Source of the DNA: Opitutaceae bacterium
GTDB lineage: Bacteria > Verrucomicrobiota > Verrucomicrobiia > Opitutales > Opitutaceae
Length of the DNA: 64,000 bases
Reading direction: 5' to 3'
Assembly (NCBI GenBank): GCA_947474995.1
Contig: CANJNJ010000006.1
Span: forward strand, 1-64,000
In this document: positions 50,626 through 60,851 of the stretch, in pieces
Numbering within the stretch: the stretch's first letter is position 1
Layout of the letters: every line of letters begins with the position of its first letter
Notes under the pieces: generated by a model
The model's input: the letters and a program-made list of their open reading frames with translations, nothing else
The model's database searches: none
Told to the model about the DNA's origin: nothing
Translations under genes and position numbers: made by a program

Positions 50626-50988
50626 ATGAAAACCATCCTCCTCCTCGTCTGCTCGAATATTTTCATGACGCTGGCCTGGTACGGTCACCTGAAATTCCGG
50701 TGGCTCGAGGGCAAGTCGCTGCTGTTCGTCATCCTCTTTTCGTGGGGCATCGCCTTCTTCGAGTACTGCCTGATGGTTCCGGCCAATCGGGCGGGATACT
50801 TCAGCGGCGGTTTCACGGGCTATCAGCTGAAGATTATCCAGGAGTGCATCACGCTCGCCGTCTTTGTCGGCTTCGCGTGGTTCTTCCTGAAGGAAAAGCT
50901 CACGTGGAATTACGCCGTCAGCTTCGGGTTCATCCTGCTCGCGGTTTTTTTCGCCAGCGCCTTCAAGCCGGGCGGGACGCCGCATTGA
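50626..50988 (+). CDS. DMT-family small membrane protein (DUF486)
   Basis: TLAWYGHLKF...LFSWGIAFFEYCLMVPANRAGY...LKIIQECITLAVFVGFAWFFLKEKL. Confidence 0.9.
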   Translation: MKTILLLVCSNIFMTLAWYGHLKFRWLEGKSLLFVILFSWGIAFFEYCLMVPANRAGYFSGGFTGYQLKIIQECITLAVFVGFAWFFLKEKLTWNYAVSFGFILLAVFFASAFKPGGTPH

Positions 50989-51542
50989 TCCGGAAGGGAG
51001 GGCCGTGCTCCGTCGCGGCCGCTTGGCTTGCGATCGTCTTTCGGCCTCGACGGAGCTCGGCCCTTCACTTCGCAGACTGAAGACCGCAACGCGCGCCCAA
51101 CCCAAAACGCAAAAAATCCCGGTTAAATCCGCCTGACCATCGGCGCCACCGAGGTGGCCCGACCTATTTTACGCGGCCGCGAAAGCATCCCCGTGGCTGG
51201 CCCCGGTCCGCCCGACTTTGCTGTTTGCCCGGTGGATTCCCGGCACCCACTCGCCGCGCTTCACGTGACCGTGGCGGCCGGAGTCACGCCGCTCGATCTG
51301 GAAAATCCGTTCGCGTCACCCACCCGCAGACGCGAGGGCCGCATTGTCATGACGCCCGACATGATGAACCTGCAAGGGGAGTCCATGCTGCTCTATGGTT
51401 CCCGGCACTACGACCACGATGATTCCCTGGTGGTTCTGACCGAAAACCTCGGCGTTCAGCCACGGCAGCCGCTTCACGGCATCACGTCGAAGACGAAGCT
51501 CTATCGGCTTTCCTCCACCTCGGCGGGCCGCTGCTCACTTTG

Positions 51543-51665
51543 ACGAGAGCGCTCTGGCCGAGCCTCGTGACAACCACGGAACAAGTGGGCCGGGCGATGA
51601 TCAAAGTCGCCCGCGACGGGGCGCCCAAGAGATTCCTCGAGAACCGGGACATCAATCGCCTCTGA
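51543..51665 (+). pseudogene. C-terminal remnant of an SDR/epimerase-like protein
   Basis: Frame reads TRALWPSLVTTTEQVGRAMIKVARDGAPKRFLENRDINRL*, with no start codon or Rossmann region. Confidence 0.5.
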
Positions 51666-51680
51666 AAGGACAATTTCTCC

Positions 51681-51745
51681 GCCACAAATTTCACTGCTGG
51701 GCACAAATGCCAGACTCGGATTTGTGCAATTTGTGAAATCTGTGG
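51681..51745. repeat. Nested inverted repeat (GCCACAAATTTCAC ... GTGAAATCTGTGGC with inner GCACAAAT...ATTTGTGC)
   Basis: 13 of 14 outer positions and 8 of 8 inner positions complementary. Confidence 0.7.
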
Positions 51746-51794
51746 CCAAAAAATGGGGTGGCCAGCGTCGCGCGGTCCGGCAAAAACATCTGGT

Positions 51795-52985
51795 ATGAAG
51801 ATCTGCATCATCGGCGGGGGCCTGGTCGGTCTGGCTACGGCTCGTCGCCTGCACCACACTCACCCCGGAGCGGAAATCCATTTAATGGAAAAGGAAGCCG
51901 GCGTGGGCCGGCACCAGAGCACGCACAACAGCGGCGTGCTCCACTGCGGACTTTATTACAAGCCCGGCTCCTACCGGGCCCGGCTCGCCGTTTCGGGCGT
52001 CAAACAGATGGCGGCCTACTGCGCGGAACACGGCGTGGCGCACGAAGTCTGCGGCAAGCTCGTCGTCGCGGTGAACGACGCCGAGGTCGCCCGGCTGAAG
52101 GGACTGCAGGAACGCGGCACCCAGAACGGCCTACTCGGACTCGAGTGGCTCAGCCGCGAAGCCATGCGCGAAATCGAGCCGCACGTCGGCGGCATCGCGG
52201 CCCTGCGCGTGCCGGAGGAAGGCATCGCCGATTATCGGGGGGTGTGTGACGCGCTCGAAAAAGAGAATCGCCAGCTCGGCACGCAGATTCACGTCGAGGC
52301 GCCGGTCAAAAAAATATCGCCCGACGGCAAGGGCCTCGTGGTCTCGAGCCCGTCCATCGAAATCCACGCGGACTTTATCGTTAGTTGCGCGGGTCTGCAT
52401 TCCGACCGCGTCGCTGCGCTCGCGGGCGAGGAACGGATCACCCGCATTCTGCCGTTTCGCGGCGAATATTATAAGCTCCGGCCCCACGCCCAGCACCTCG
52501 TGCGCAATCTAATCTATCCGGTGCCGGATCCCTCGTTTCCGTTTCTCGGCGTGCATTTCACGCGGCTGATTCACGGCGGGATCGAAGCTGGCCCGAATGC
52601 GGTGCTAGCATTTGCCCGCGAAGGCTACACGAAGTGGAAGATTAATCCGGTCGATCTGATGGATGCCCTGACGTTCAAGGGCCTGTGGAATTTCATCGGC
52701 CAGCACCGCCGAATGGTTTGGAATGAAGTCACGCGCTCCTTGAGCAAGCGACTCTTCTGTCAGTCGCTGCAAAAACTGATTCCCGAGATCCAGGAATCGG
52801 ATTTGGAAGCGGGCGGCGCCGGCGTGCGCGCCCAAGCGATGGATCCGGCCGGCTCGCTCGTACAGGATTTCGTTTTCATCGAGCGCCCCAACGCGCTCCA
52901 CGTCGTCAACGCCCCCAGTCCGGCGGCCACGGCCTCCCTCGCGATCGCCGGGGAAATCGCGAAGCGCGTGCCGACCAGGGTGTGA
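51795..52985 (+). CDS. lhgO: L-2-hydroxyglutarate oxidase
   Basis: CIIGGGLVGLATARRL; EKEAGVGRHQSTHNSGVLHCGLYYKPGSYRARL; PFRGEYYKL; GAGVRAQAMDPAGSLVQDF. Confidence 0.9.
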   Translation: MKICIIGGGLVGLATARRLHHTHPGAEIHLMEKEAGVGRHQSTHNSGVLHCGLYYKPGSYRARLAVSGVKQMAAYCAEHGVAHEVCGKLVVAVNDAEVARLKGLQERGTQNGLLGLEWLSREAMREIEPHVGGIAALRVPEEGIADYRGVCDALEKENRQLGTQIHVEAPVKKISPDGKGLVVSSPSIEIHADFIVSCAGLHSDRVAALAGEERITRILPFRGEYYKLRPHAQHLVRNLIYPVPDPSFPFLGVHFTRLIHGGIEAGPNAVLAFAREGYTKWKINPVDLMDALTFKGLWNFIGQHRRMVWNEVTRSLSKRLFCQSLQKLIPEIQESDLEAGGAGVRAQAMDPAGSLVQDFVFIERPNALHVVNAPSPAATASLAIAGEIAKRVPTRV

Positions 52986-53264
52986 GGAGGCGCGCTGCGC
53001 GCGAGGTAAGCCGTAAGGTCTAAGCCGTAACGATGCAATGGAAGGTGCCGCCCGTTGTCCCCAACGGGCTGACTGGAGCGTGCGCCGATCAAAACCCGAT
53101 GAGGACATCGGGTTCCACCGTTCAAGGGATTCGTTCTCGGAGTAGGAACCCACTCCGACTGCAGGGACACGGCTAAGGTCCAGCTAACGGCTTCCCTTTT
53201 CCCGGGTTTCCAGTTCCTGCGCTTTCGGCTTCTCCGTCCGCCCGTCCGAACCCCCGGTCAATAA

Positions 53265-53711
53265 TTCCGATGCGCCCACCTGCCCGAGCGCGACGCCGAC
53301 GCCGTCGGCATCCTGCTGCGCACGCTCACCGCGCCGCCGGAGCGCACGCTCGCCCGGTTGCTCGAATGGACTCGCGCCGCGAACCCGCACGTGCGGCGGC
53401 TCGGTTCGGAAGGCACGAAGCCGCGGCTGCCTTGGGCGAGCCACCTTCCAGACTTCGTGAAGGACCCGCGTCCCGTGCGGCCGATTCTTGCGAAGCTCAA
53501 GGACGACCCGGACCTCTCGGTTCGCCGCAGCGTCGCCAATCACCGCGGGGACATCGCCAAGGATCCGCCGACCCTGGGGCATGAGCTTTGCGAGCGCTGG
53601 CTGAAGGGTGCCAACGCCGAACGGAAATGGCTCGTGCGCCACGCCCTTCGTCCGCCCGCCAAGAAAGGCGTACCCGCGGCGCAGGGACTCCGTCAACTCG
53701 CCAAGGCCTAG
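53265..53711 (+). pseudogene. 5'-truncated AlkD-like DNA alkylation repair protein
   Basis: HLPERDADAVGILLRTLTAPPERTLARLLEWTRAANPHVRRLGSEGTKPRLPWASHLPDF...DPDLSVRRSVANHRGDIAKD; in-frame TAA at 53262-53264 and no N-terminal half. Confidence 0.7.
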
Positions 53712-53751
53712 CCGGACGCGGCGCAGGGCAGCCCGACTCGTGACTCCAGCA

Positions 53752-55560
53752 TCATGCCGTAAAAAGCTCCGGGCGAATCCAGCTCTTCAGGGTCCGCGTG
53801 AGTTCCGCCTTGCGCACGGGCTTCCCCACGAAATCGCACATGCCGACGGCGAAGCAGCGCTTGCGATCCTCGACGCCCGTGTTGGCTGTGAGCGCGACGA
53901 TGGGCGGCGGGGTTAGGCCCGGCAGCGCCCGAATCCGCTCCGTCGTCGCGTAGCCATCCAACTCCGGCATCTGGCAATCCATGTAAATCAGGTCCAGTCC
54001 GCCGCGACGGACGCGCTCGATCGCTTCGGCGCCGCTGACGACTTTTTCCACGACGCAGCCCAGGCGCTCCAACAACTGCGAGGTGACCGAGCGGCTGATC
54101 TCGTCGTCATCGACCACCAGCACCTTCGGCCCGAGCCGGGCCGTCGCCGCCACATCACCCGCAAATCCAAACGGGGGCGCCGAGGCCGTGACGACCGTCG
54201 CGCCCTCCCCGGGTTCCTGCGTCAACGCCGTCAACACGACATCCGCCCGCATCAGGGGTTTTCGCACCATGGCGGCGATCCGAAACTCGAAGACCTCGTG
54301 GCTCGCCGTCTCGGGGTCCAACGCCATCAGGACAATCCGGGTGGCATCCAGCGCCGAGCCCGGCGCCACCAGTTTCGCCAGGTCCGCGGTCCGCTCCCTG
54401 GCGATCGACTCGTCGAGCAGGAGTACCAGATCCTGCGCGCCCGCATCGAGGGCATCGCGCAACAGACCGGCCGCCTTCGTCTGACTATCCGTGACATCGT
54501 GGTCGATCCCCATCCGCGTAAACAAGGCCGACGCCGCGATCCGGGCGGCGCCGAGATCGTCGAGAACCACGACATGCAAGCCGGCCGGCGGCACGACCCG
54601 GAGCGGCGCGGGGGTCGTGTCGGCCATCAGCGGCAGCGCGGTCAGAAACTCCGAGCCGCTGTCCGGCAGGCTGCGCGCCTCGATCTTCCCCCCCAGCAAC
54701 TCGACGAGCCGCTTGCTGATCGCGAGCTCGAGTCCGGAGCCGCCGAATTTGCGGGGCGACGAGTCCGCCGGCACAAAGCGGTTGAAAATCGTGCCCAGCA
54801 TCTCGGCGGGAATGCCGCGTCCCGTGTCACTGACGCTGAAATGCAGCCACGTCGCCCCCGGCTTGAACGGCGCCATCGAACCCGGCGGCAATTCCACCCG
54901 CAAAACGATGCGCCCGTGGTCGGTGAACTTGACCGCGTTCGCCACCAGGTTGAGCAGAATTTGGTGCAACCTTTCGGCGTCGCCGATGACGCGCGTCGGC
55001 ACATCGGGGGCGACAAGCAAAACGAGTTCCAGGCCCCGCAGCGCCGCCTGGGGCGAAAACTGCTCCATGATTTCGATCAACGGCTGGCGCAGGTCGAACG
55101 AAGCCTGGGCAATCTGGATCTGCCCCGATTCGATGCTGGAATATTCCAGCACGTCGTTGAGCGACTGATGCAGCGACTCCGCCGAAAACCGCAGGGTCGT
55201 CACCAGCTCGCGCTGCTGCTGTTTGAGCGAGTTTTCCAGGAGCAGGTCCGCCGACCCAATCACGCCATTGAGGTGAGCGCGAATTTCGTGGCTCAACGTC
55301 GCCAGCATCTCGCCCTTCGCCTGGCTCTCGCGGGTCACCGCCTCCTTTTCCTCCAACGCCCGCCGCGCCTTCTCCTGCTCCTGCGCCACCTGCTCCGCCT
55401 GCTCGCTCAAATCCAGGGAGTAATTGCGGTTGGCCCGCCAGAGTTGCCAGGCCAGCAGCGCGATGATTACGCCACCGACAGCCGCAACCAACCCCACGGG
55501 TGAACCGGCCTGGGCCAGAATCGCACCGCCGGGGAGGCGGACCACGGCTGTCGCATACAT
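53752..55560 (-). CDS. Hybrid histidine kinase with receiver domain(s)
   Basis: LSHEIRAHLNGVIGSADLLLEN; NLVANAVKFTDHGRI; VSDTGRGIPAEML; C-terminal VLVVDDDEISRSVTSQLLERLGC...IYMDCQMPELDG...FVGKPVRKAEL. Confidence 0.9.
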   Translation of the reverse strand: MYATAVVRLPGGAILAQAGSPVGLVAAVGGVIIALLAWQLWRANRNYSLDLSEQAEQVAQEQEKARRALEEKEAVTRESQAKGEMLATLSHEIRAHLNGVIGSADLLLENSLKQQQRELVTTLRFSAESLHQSLNDVLEYSSIESGQIQIAQASFDLRQPLIEIMEQFSPQAALRGLELVLLVAPDVPTRVIGDAERLHQILLNLVANAVKFTDHGRIVLRVELPPGSMAPFKPGATWLHFSVSDTGRGIPAEMLGTIFNRFVPADSSPRKFGGSGLELAISKRLVELLGGKIEARSLPDSGSEFLTALPLMADTTPAPLRVVPPAGLHVVVLDDLGAARIAASALFTRMGIDHDVTDSQTKAAGLLRDALDAGAQDLVLLLDESIARERTADLAKLVAPGSALDATRIVLMALDPETASHEVFEFRIAAMVRKPLMRADVVLTALTQEPGEGATVVTASAPPFGFAGDVAATARLGPKVLVVDDDEISRSVTSQLLERLGCVVEKVVSGAEAIERVRRGGLDLIYMDCQMPELDGYATTERIRALPGLTPPPIVALTANTGVEDRKRCFAVGMCDFVGKPVRKAELTRTLKSWIRPELFTA

Positions 55561-55805
55561 GGCGGGATTTCGCCAGCAACGGCGCACGACCTCAAATCCT
55601 TAATTCCCTTTATCGTAGATCTGCGTAGGTCGGAGACGGTAAATTCGGAAGCCGCGAAGCCATGAATCGGCGCCTGGCGGCCCGGCCTTCGGAGGGTGGA
55701 CAAACGCGCGGAACGCCACCACATCATTGCGCCCTCCCCGTCGCTGCCGCGCGCGAGGCCGCGAAACCCAACAAAATCGTTTGTTCATCTTTTAATCCTG
55801 CCCCC

Positions 55806-57344
55806 ATGAAATCGCCCATTCGCCTGCTGGCCGCCGCCAACCAAACCCAGGAAAAAGCCGCCGCGACCGCCGCCCAGGCCGAGCTCAAGCATCCGGCCAC
55901 GAGTTCGAGCCGCCGCCACTTCCTCAAGCAAACGGCCTTGGGCGGCATCGCGCTGACTGGTCTGGCCGGGCTGTCCGTCGAGGACACGATCGCCCAGACC
56001 ACGTCGAAAGTCTCCCGCCTCGGTGCGCCGTCGAATCTCAAGATCACCGACGTCCGCTACACGACCATCAGCAACGGCACCGGTGCCACCAACGCCCGCA
56101 ACGTCATCCTCCGGATCGACACGAATCAGGACATCTACGGCCTGGGCGAAGTGCGCGACGGCGGCGATGCGCGGTTCGCGCTCTTCCTGAAAAGCCGGAT
56201 TGTCGGCCTCAATCCCTGCAACGTCGAAATGATCTTCAAGATCATCAAACAATTCGGCGGCCACGGCCGGATGGGCGGCGGCGTGAGCGGGGTGGAAATG
56301 GCGCTCTGGGATCTCGCCGGCAAGGCCTTCAACGTGCCGGTCTGGGCCCTGCTCGGCGGTCGCTACCGCGAGAAAGTCCGGCTCTATTCCTACATCCCCA
56401 ATTCCGGCGAAGTGCCGCTGGCGGAGCTCGACCTCGCCAAGTTCAAGGCGGACGTGAAACACCGGATGGAAGCGCAGGGTTTCACCTGGCTCAAAATGCA
56501 TCCGGGCATCGAAAAGATCAGCCAGATCCCCGGCACAACCATCAACACGAAGTTCATCTCCGGCTTCAACGAGCGGGTATCCCCTTCCCGCTCCCAGAAT
56601 TATTTCGCTTACCAAAACACCCGCCACGCCTTCACCGCCGTGCAGCTGACGGCCAAGGGCCTCGAGGAACTGGCCAAGTACGTCGAGGTCATCCGCAACG
56701 CCGTGGGCTACGACATTCCGCTGTCCGCCGACCATCAGGGGCACTTTGACGTGAACACGTGCATCAAGGTCGGGCACGCGCTCGAGCGCTTCAGCCTCGC
56801 GTCGCTGGAGGATTTTCTGCCGTGGGACAACACGGAGCAGCTCAAGGCGGTCACCGACGCGATCAACACGCCGACGATGACCGGCGAGGACATTTATCTG
56901 AAAGAGGAATTCAAGAAGCTCTGCGATACGCACGCGGTGGATATTGTGCAGCCCGATCTGGCGACCGCCGGTGGCATCCTCGAGACGAAGAAAATCGGGG
57001 ACTACGCGGAGGAGCGCGACACCGCGATGGTGATGCATTTTGCCGGCACGCCGGTGAGCTTCATGGCGAACGTCCACAGTGCCGCGGCCACCCAAAACGC
57101 CCTGGCGCTCGAAGTGCCCAACCAGATCGTCGACAACCCCTGGTGGCCCAAACTCGTGAAGATGACGGGCGCGCAGCCGATTTACGCGAACGGCTACGCC
57201 AACGTGCCGGACGATGCGCCGGGCTTGGGGGTCGAATTGAACGACGAGGAAATGAAGCGACACCTCCATCCGGAGGATCCGGGCTACTTCGAACCGACCC
57301 CGCAGTGGAATGAGGTGCGGTCGTACGATCGGATCTGGAGTTAA
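55806..57344 (+). CDS. Enolase-superfamily (mandelate racemase/muconate lactonizing) enzyme with Tat-type signal
   Basis: SRRHFLKQTALGGIALTGLAGLSVE; GGGVSGVEMALWDLAGKAFNVPVWALLGGRYREKVRLY; DIPLSADHQGHF; DIVQPDLATAGGILE. Confidence 0.9.
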   Translation: MKSPIRLLAAANQTQEKAAATAAQAELKHPATSSSRRHFLKQTALGGIALTGLAGLSVEDTIAQTTSKVSRLGAPSNLKITDVRYTTISNGTGATNARNVILRIDTNQDIYGLGEVRDGGDARFALFLKSRIVGLNPCNVEMIFKIIKQFGGHGRMGGGVSGVEMALWDLAGKAFNVPVWALLGGRYREKVRLYSYIPNSGEVPLAELDLAKFKADVKHRMEAQGFTWLKMHPGIEKISQIPGTTINTKFISGFNERVSPSRSQNYFAYQNTRHAFTAVQLTAKGLEELAKYVEVIRNAVGYDIPLSADHQGHFDVNTCIKVGHALERFSLASLEDFLPWDNTEQLKAVTDAINTPTMTGEDIYLKEEFKKLCDTHAVDIVQPDLATAGGILETKKIGDYAEERDTAMVMHFAGTPVSFMANVHSAAATQNALALEVPNQIVDNPWWPKLVKMTGAQPIYANGYANVPDDAPGLGVELNDEEMKRHLHPEDPGYFEPTPQWNEVRSYDRIWS

Positions 57345-57426
57345 TCGTTGCGACGACGGCCGCCTCCGGGCCTCGCGAATCCAACTCACCAGGATGGCCC
57401 GGTTTGAAATGGATCGGTCCAAACCG

Positions 57427-57517
57427 GTTTCACGCGGAGCCGCGGAGTTCGCGGAGAGCGTAAAAGTCCGTGGGTTAGATCTATTTTCTCCGCGGTCTCC
57501 GCGGCTCCGCGTGAAAC
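57427..57517. repeat. Inverted repeat family E copy
   Basis: GTTTCACGCGGAGCCGCGGAG ... CTCCGCGGCTCCGCGTGAAAC; upstream hairpin CCGGTTTG...CAAACCGG. Confidence 0.85.
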
Positions 57518-57726
57518 GATCCCGCTATCCAACTCACCATTTAGTGAGCAAGTCATTGCCCCGGCGGGGGGTGCTTTTGCCTTCGCGATCCTACGCGGGC
57601 TTCGCGGTTCTATGCCAACGTTTCAGCTTGGTTCGCGGTGGGCACCAGGAGGGTGGAGAGGTCAACTGGTCCGCGAAATTTCCCGTTTCCTTTGCGTCCG
57701 GCCGCTGCTGTGCTCGCCACACCCCA

Positions 57727-59178
57727 ATGCGCTCACTGCTTCTTTTTCTTTTTCCCGTTCTCCTCGCCGCCCAAACCGGCAATGCCGTAGGCCAAAAGAC
57801 CTCCGGCGATAACCGCCCGCCCAACGTCATCATCCTCTTCGCCGATGACATGGGCTATGCCGACATCGGATCCTTTGGCGGCAAACCCGGCGTCACGCCT
57901 CAGCTCGATCGGATGGCCACGGAGGGCCGGCGCTTCACGAACTTTCATGTGGCCCAGGGAATCTGCTCGGCCTCCCGCGCGGCGCTGCTCACCGGGTGCT
58001 ATTCGAACCGCGTCGGCATCACCGGCGCGCTTCCCTCCAACTCCACCCACGGCATCTCGACCGGTGAAACGACGCTCGCCCAGATGTTCAAGGCCCGCGG
58101 CTACGCCACCGGCATGACCGGCAAGTGGCACCTGGGAAGGCAGCCGCAGTTTCTCCCGCTCCGCCACGGCTTCGACGAATACCTCGGCCTGCCCTACTCC
58201 AACGACATGTGGCCGTACAATCCCGCGGCCTCGGTCGTCAATCCGCCGCTCCCACTGATCGAGGGCGAGGCGACCAAGCAGATCATCACGACGCTCGAGG
58301 AACAGGCAACCTTGACGGCCCAGTACACCGACCGCGCGGTCCGTTTCATCGACCGGCACAAGGCCGAGCCGTTTTTCTTCTACCTCGCCTACACCATGCC
58401 GCACGTGCCGATCGCGGCGAGTCCCCGGTTTCGCGGCAAGACAGGCCAGGGCCTGTACGCCGATGTCATCGCGGAAATCGACTGGAGTGTCGGCGAAGTA
58501 TTGGCCGCCCTGAAACGCCATGGCCTCGACGAAAACACGGTCGTCATCTTCACCAGCGACAACGGACCCTGGTTGGTCTACGGCAACCACGCCGGCTCGG
58601 CCGGACCGTTGCGGGAGGGCAAGCAATCCGCCTGGGAAGGTGGCATCCGCGTGCCCTGCCTCATGCGCTGGCCCGGAAGGATTCCCGCCAACACCAGCAC
58701 CGGCGACATGCTGATGACCATCGATCTGCTGCCCACGCTGGCGAAACTCACCGGCGCGAAGCTGCCGTCCAAGCCGATCGACGGCCTCGATGTCTGGCCC
58801 ATCATCGCCGGCCAGCCCGGCGCCAAGAATCCGCACGACGCCTACGCCCTTTACTACGCGGGCGATCAGCTGCAGGCGGTCGTGTCCGGCGATGGACGCT
58901 GGAAGCGGATTTTCCCGCACGGCTACAATTCGCCCGCGCAACCGCCGGGCATGGACGGCGTGCGGGGCGCCAACGTGCCGAGGCAGGTCGAGCAGGCCGT
59001 GCTCTACGATTTGACGGCGGACATCGGGGAGAAACGCGATGTCGCGGCCGAGCATCCCGACATCGTGCAGCGGCTCGACACGTTCGCGGAACAGATGCGC
59101 GGTGAACTCGGCGATTCGCTGCAAAAGCGCCAGGGCCGCGCCGTGCGCGAGCCGGATCGCCTGGCGGACGCAAAGTAG
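57727..59178 (+). CDS. FGly-dependent sulfatase, secreted
   Basis: PNVIILFADDMGYADIGSFGG; CSASRAALLTG; GKWHLG; FTSDNGP. Confidence 0.95.
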   Translation: MRSLLLFLFPVLLAAQTGNAVGQKTSGDNRPPNVIILFADDMGYADIGSFGGKPGVTPQLDRMATEGRRFTNFHVAQGICSASRAALLTGCYSNRVGITGALPSNSTHGISTGETTLAQMFKARGYATGMTGKWHLGRQPQFLPLRHGFDEYLGLPYSNDMWPYNPAASVVNPPLPLIEGEATKQIITTLEEQATLTAQYTDRAVRFIDRHKAEPFFFYLAYTMPHVPIAASPRFRGKTGQGLYADVIAEIDWSVGEVLAALKRHGLDENTVVIFTSDNGPWLVYGNHAGSAGPLREGKQSAWEGGIRVPCLMRWPGRIPANTSTGDMLMTIDLLPTLAKLTGAKLPSKPIDGLDVWPIIAGQPGAKNPHDAYALYYAGDQLQAVVSGDGRWKRIFPHGYNSPAQPPGMDGVRGANVPRQVEQAVLYDLTADIGEKRDVAAEHPDIVQRLDTFAEQMRGELGDSLQKRQGRAVREPDRLADAK

Positions 59179-59220
59179 CACCAACTGCCGATCGCATGCG
59201 GACTTTTGCGCCGCGGCGCG

Positions 59221-59274
59221 GTAGGGACGGCTCTCCGAGCCGTCCGCGGACGCCTGCGGAGAGGCGTCCCTACC
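59221..59274. repeat. Inverted repeat family D-related copy
   Basis: GTAGGGACGGCTCTCCGAGCCGTCCGCGGACGCCTGCGGAGAGGCGTCCCTAC. Confidence 0.75.
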
Positions 59275-59336
59275 TCACTATCGAACCATCCTTATTGGAA
59301 ATCGCACAGCCCACCGCGCGATCACCGACCGCCCGA

Positions 59337-60821
59337 TCAAACCAGCACTTTGGTTTTCAGATGATCCGACAGCCGTAGCGCCAGTGACACGAGCGTCAGC
59401 GTCGGGTTCGCCGCGCCGCTCGTGGGATAAACGTCCGAGCCGGCGACATAGAGGTTGGCGAGGCCGTGCACCTTGCAGTTCGGGTCGACGACGCCCTGTT
59501 TGGGATCATCATGCATTCGCGCCGTGCCCATGTGGTGCCAGCCGCCCCGGAGGTGCGCCGGCCACGCGTTGTCGTCGCCATCCAGCAGCCAGTCCAGAAT
59601 CTGGAGCCGTCCGAGACCGGTGCGACCCATTTCCTGGCCGAGCAATTCGTAGAACACGCGGATCGAGCGCTTGTCGTTCGGCGTGAAATTCAGCCGCAGG
59701 TTCGCCCGCGGCATGTCCAACTCGTCCTTCTCCGCGCCGAGCACGATCCGCGAATCGCGGTTCGGCGCCTGCTCCTGGCGGGTGAACAGACGATACACGG
59801 TTTGCGGCGTCGGATTGGGCCCGACCTCGGGAAAATTCACCTGCGACTCCGACTTCCGCGGCGTGGGCGTCGCGTAGATCGAAAGCGAAGACGTGCCGTT
59901 GAGAATCTTGTGCTGGCGCTGCGTCTCGCTCGTGAGCGCCAGTTCCGCCCGCGCGCGGCCCGCCCCGAAACCAGGATGCATGTAGAGCGCGAGCGGTTGC
60001 GGCTGCGCGAAGACCACCTGGGCGCCGAACACTTCGAAGTGCTCCATGAAGAAACGGCCCACGAGATCGTGGTCGTTACCGAGTCCGGCGCGCGCCCGGC
60101 TGTTCGAGGCCAGCAGCAGCCGCGAATTGTGAATCGCGCTGCACGCGGTGATGTACTGTTTCGCGCGCACCTTGTGCTCCTTGCCGTCGATCGTCTTCAC
60201 CCGCAGGCTCTCCGCCGCGGTCACGTTTTCATTCGGCAGGATTTCGACGACCTTCGCGTAGGTGTAGAGATGGACGTTCTCGGACTTGACGATGGCGTCG
60301 CGATAGACCGTGCCCATCCGGGTCGGCGGGCTGAACTGCCACATCTTCGGGAAAAAAGCTTTGCCATCGAGCGGCAGCCGCTCGCGCCCCGGCTGCAGTT
60401 TCTCCCAATACGCGGCCTCGAAATCGTGCGCCCCCAGTTCGAGGACTTTTTGCGCGCGGACGTAGAAGGGATCCAAGTGGGCCCGGGTGATGGGCCAGCC
60501 GCTGTGCGGGACCCAGTCACGTTTCTCGAAGTCGATCGGATCGTAGGGCGAGCTCCAGCCAGCCCAGTGATTCGTCGTCCCGCCGAAAAAGTGCAGTCGC
60601 GTGGCCTGCAGGGGATAGTAAGGCCGATCGAGCGCCTCGCCGCGATAGAGCGCCTGCATCCGCTCCTCGATCGTGAAGCCGCCACCCTCGAGCAAAATCA
60701 CCTTCTGTCCGCGGCCCACCCATTCGAGCGCGATGCTAAGGCCGGCCGCACCGGCGCCGATAATGCAGAGATCCCCTTCGATCAGGGTATCAGCGTCGAG
60801 AGTGCGGGCATCGATGTGCAT
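59337..60821 (-). CDS. GMC-family oxidoreductase
   Basis: LCIIGAGAAGLSIALEWVGRGQKVILLEGGG; C-terminal GWHHMGTARM...VDPNCKVHGLANLYVAGSDVYPTSGAANPTLTLVSLALRL. Confidence 0.92.
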   Translation of the reverse strand: MHIDARTLDADTLIEGDLCIIGAGAAGLSIALEWVGRGQKVILLEGGGFTIEERMQALYRGEALDRPYYPLQATRLHFFGGTTNHWAGWSSPYDPIDFEKRDWVPHSGWPITRAHLDPFYVRAQKVLELGAHDFEAAYWEKLQPGRERLPLDGKAFFPKMWQFSPPTRMGTVYRDAIVKSENVHLYTYAKVVEILPNENVTAAESLRVKTIDGKEHKVRAKQYITACSAIHNSRLLLASNSRARAGLGNDHDLVGRFFMEHFEVFGAQVVFAQPQPLALYMHPGFGAGRARAELALTSETQRQHKILNGTSSLSIYATPTPRKSESQVNFPEVGPNPTPQTVYRLFTRQEQAPNRDSRIVLGAEKDELDMPRANLRLNFTPNDKRSIRVFYELLGQEMGRTGLGRLQILDWLLDGDDNAWPAHLRGGWHHMGTARMHDDPKQGVVDPNCKVHGLANLYVAGSDVYPTSGAANPTLTLVSLALRLSDHLKTKVLV

Positions 60822-60851
60822 GAAAATTTTCGGCGCAAAACGAACGCGCCT

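Noticed and set aside
55785-57422. 545-aa - strand ORF opposite the enolase-superfamily gene
   Set aside because: The + strand product has strong family motifs; the antisense product does not.
57733-59184. 483-aa - strand ORF opposite the sulfatase
   Set aside because: The sulfatase has an intact CSASR active-site motif; the antisense ORF has none.
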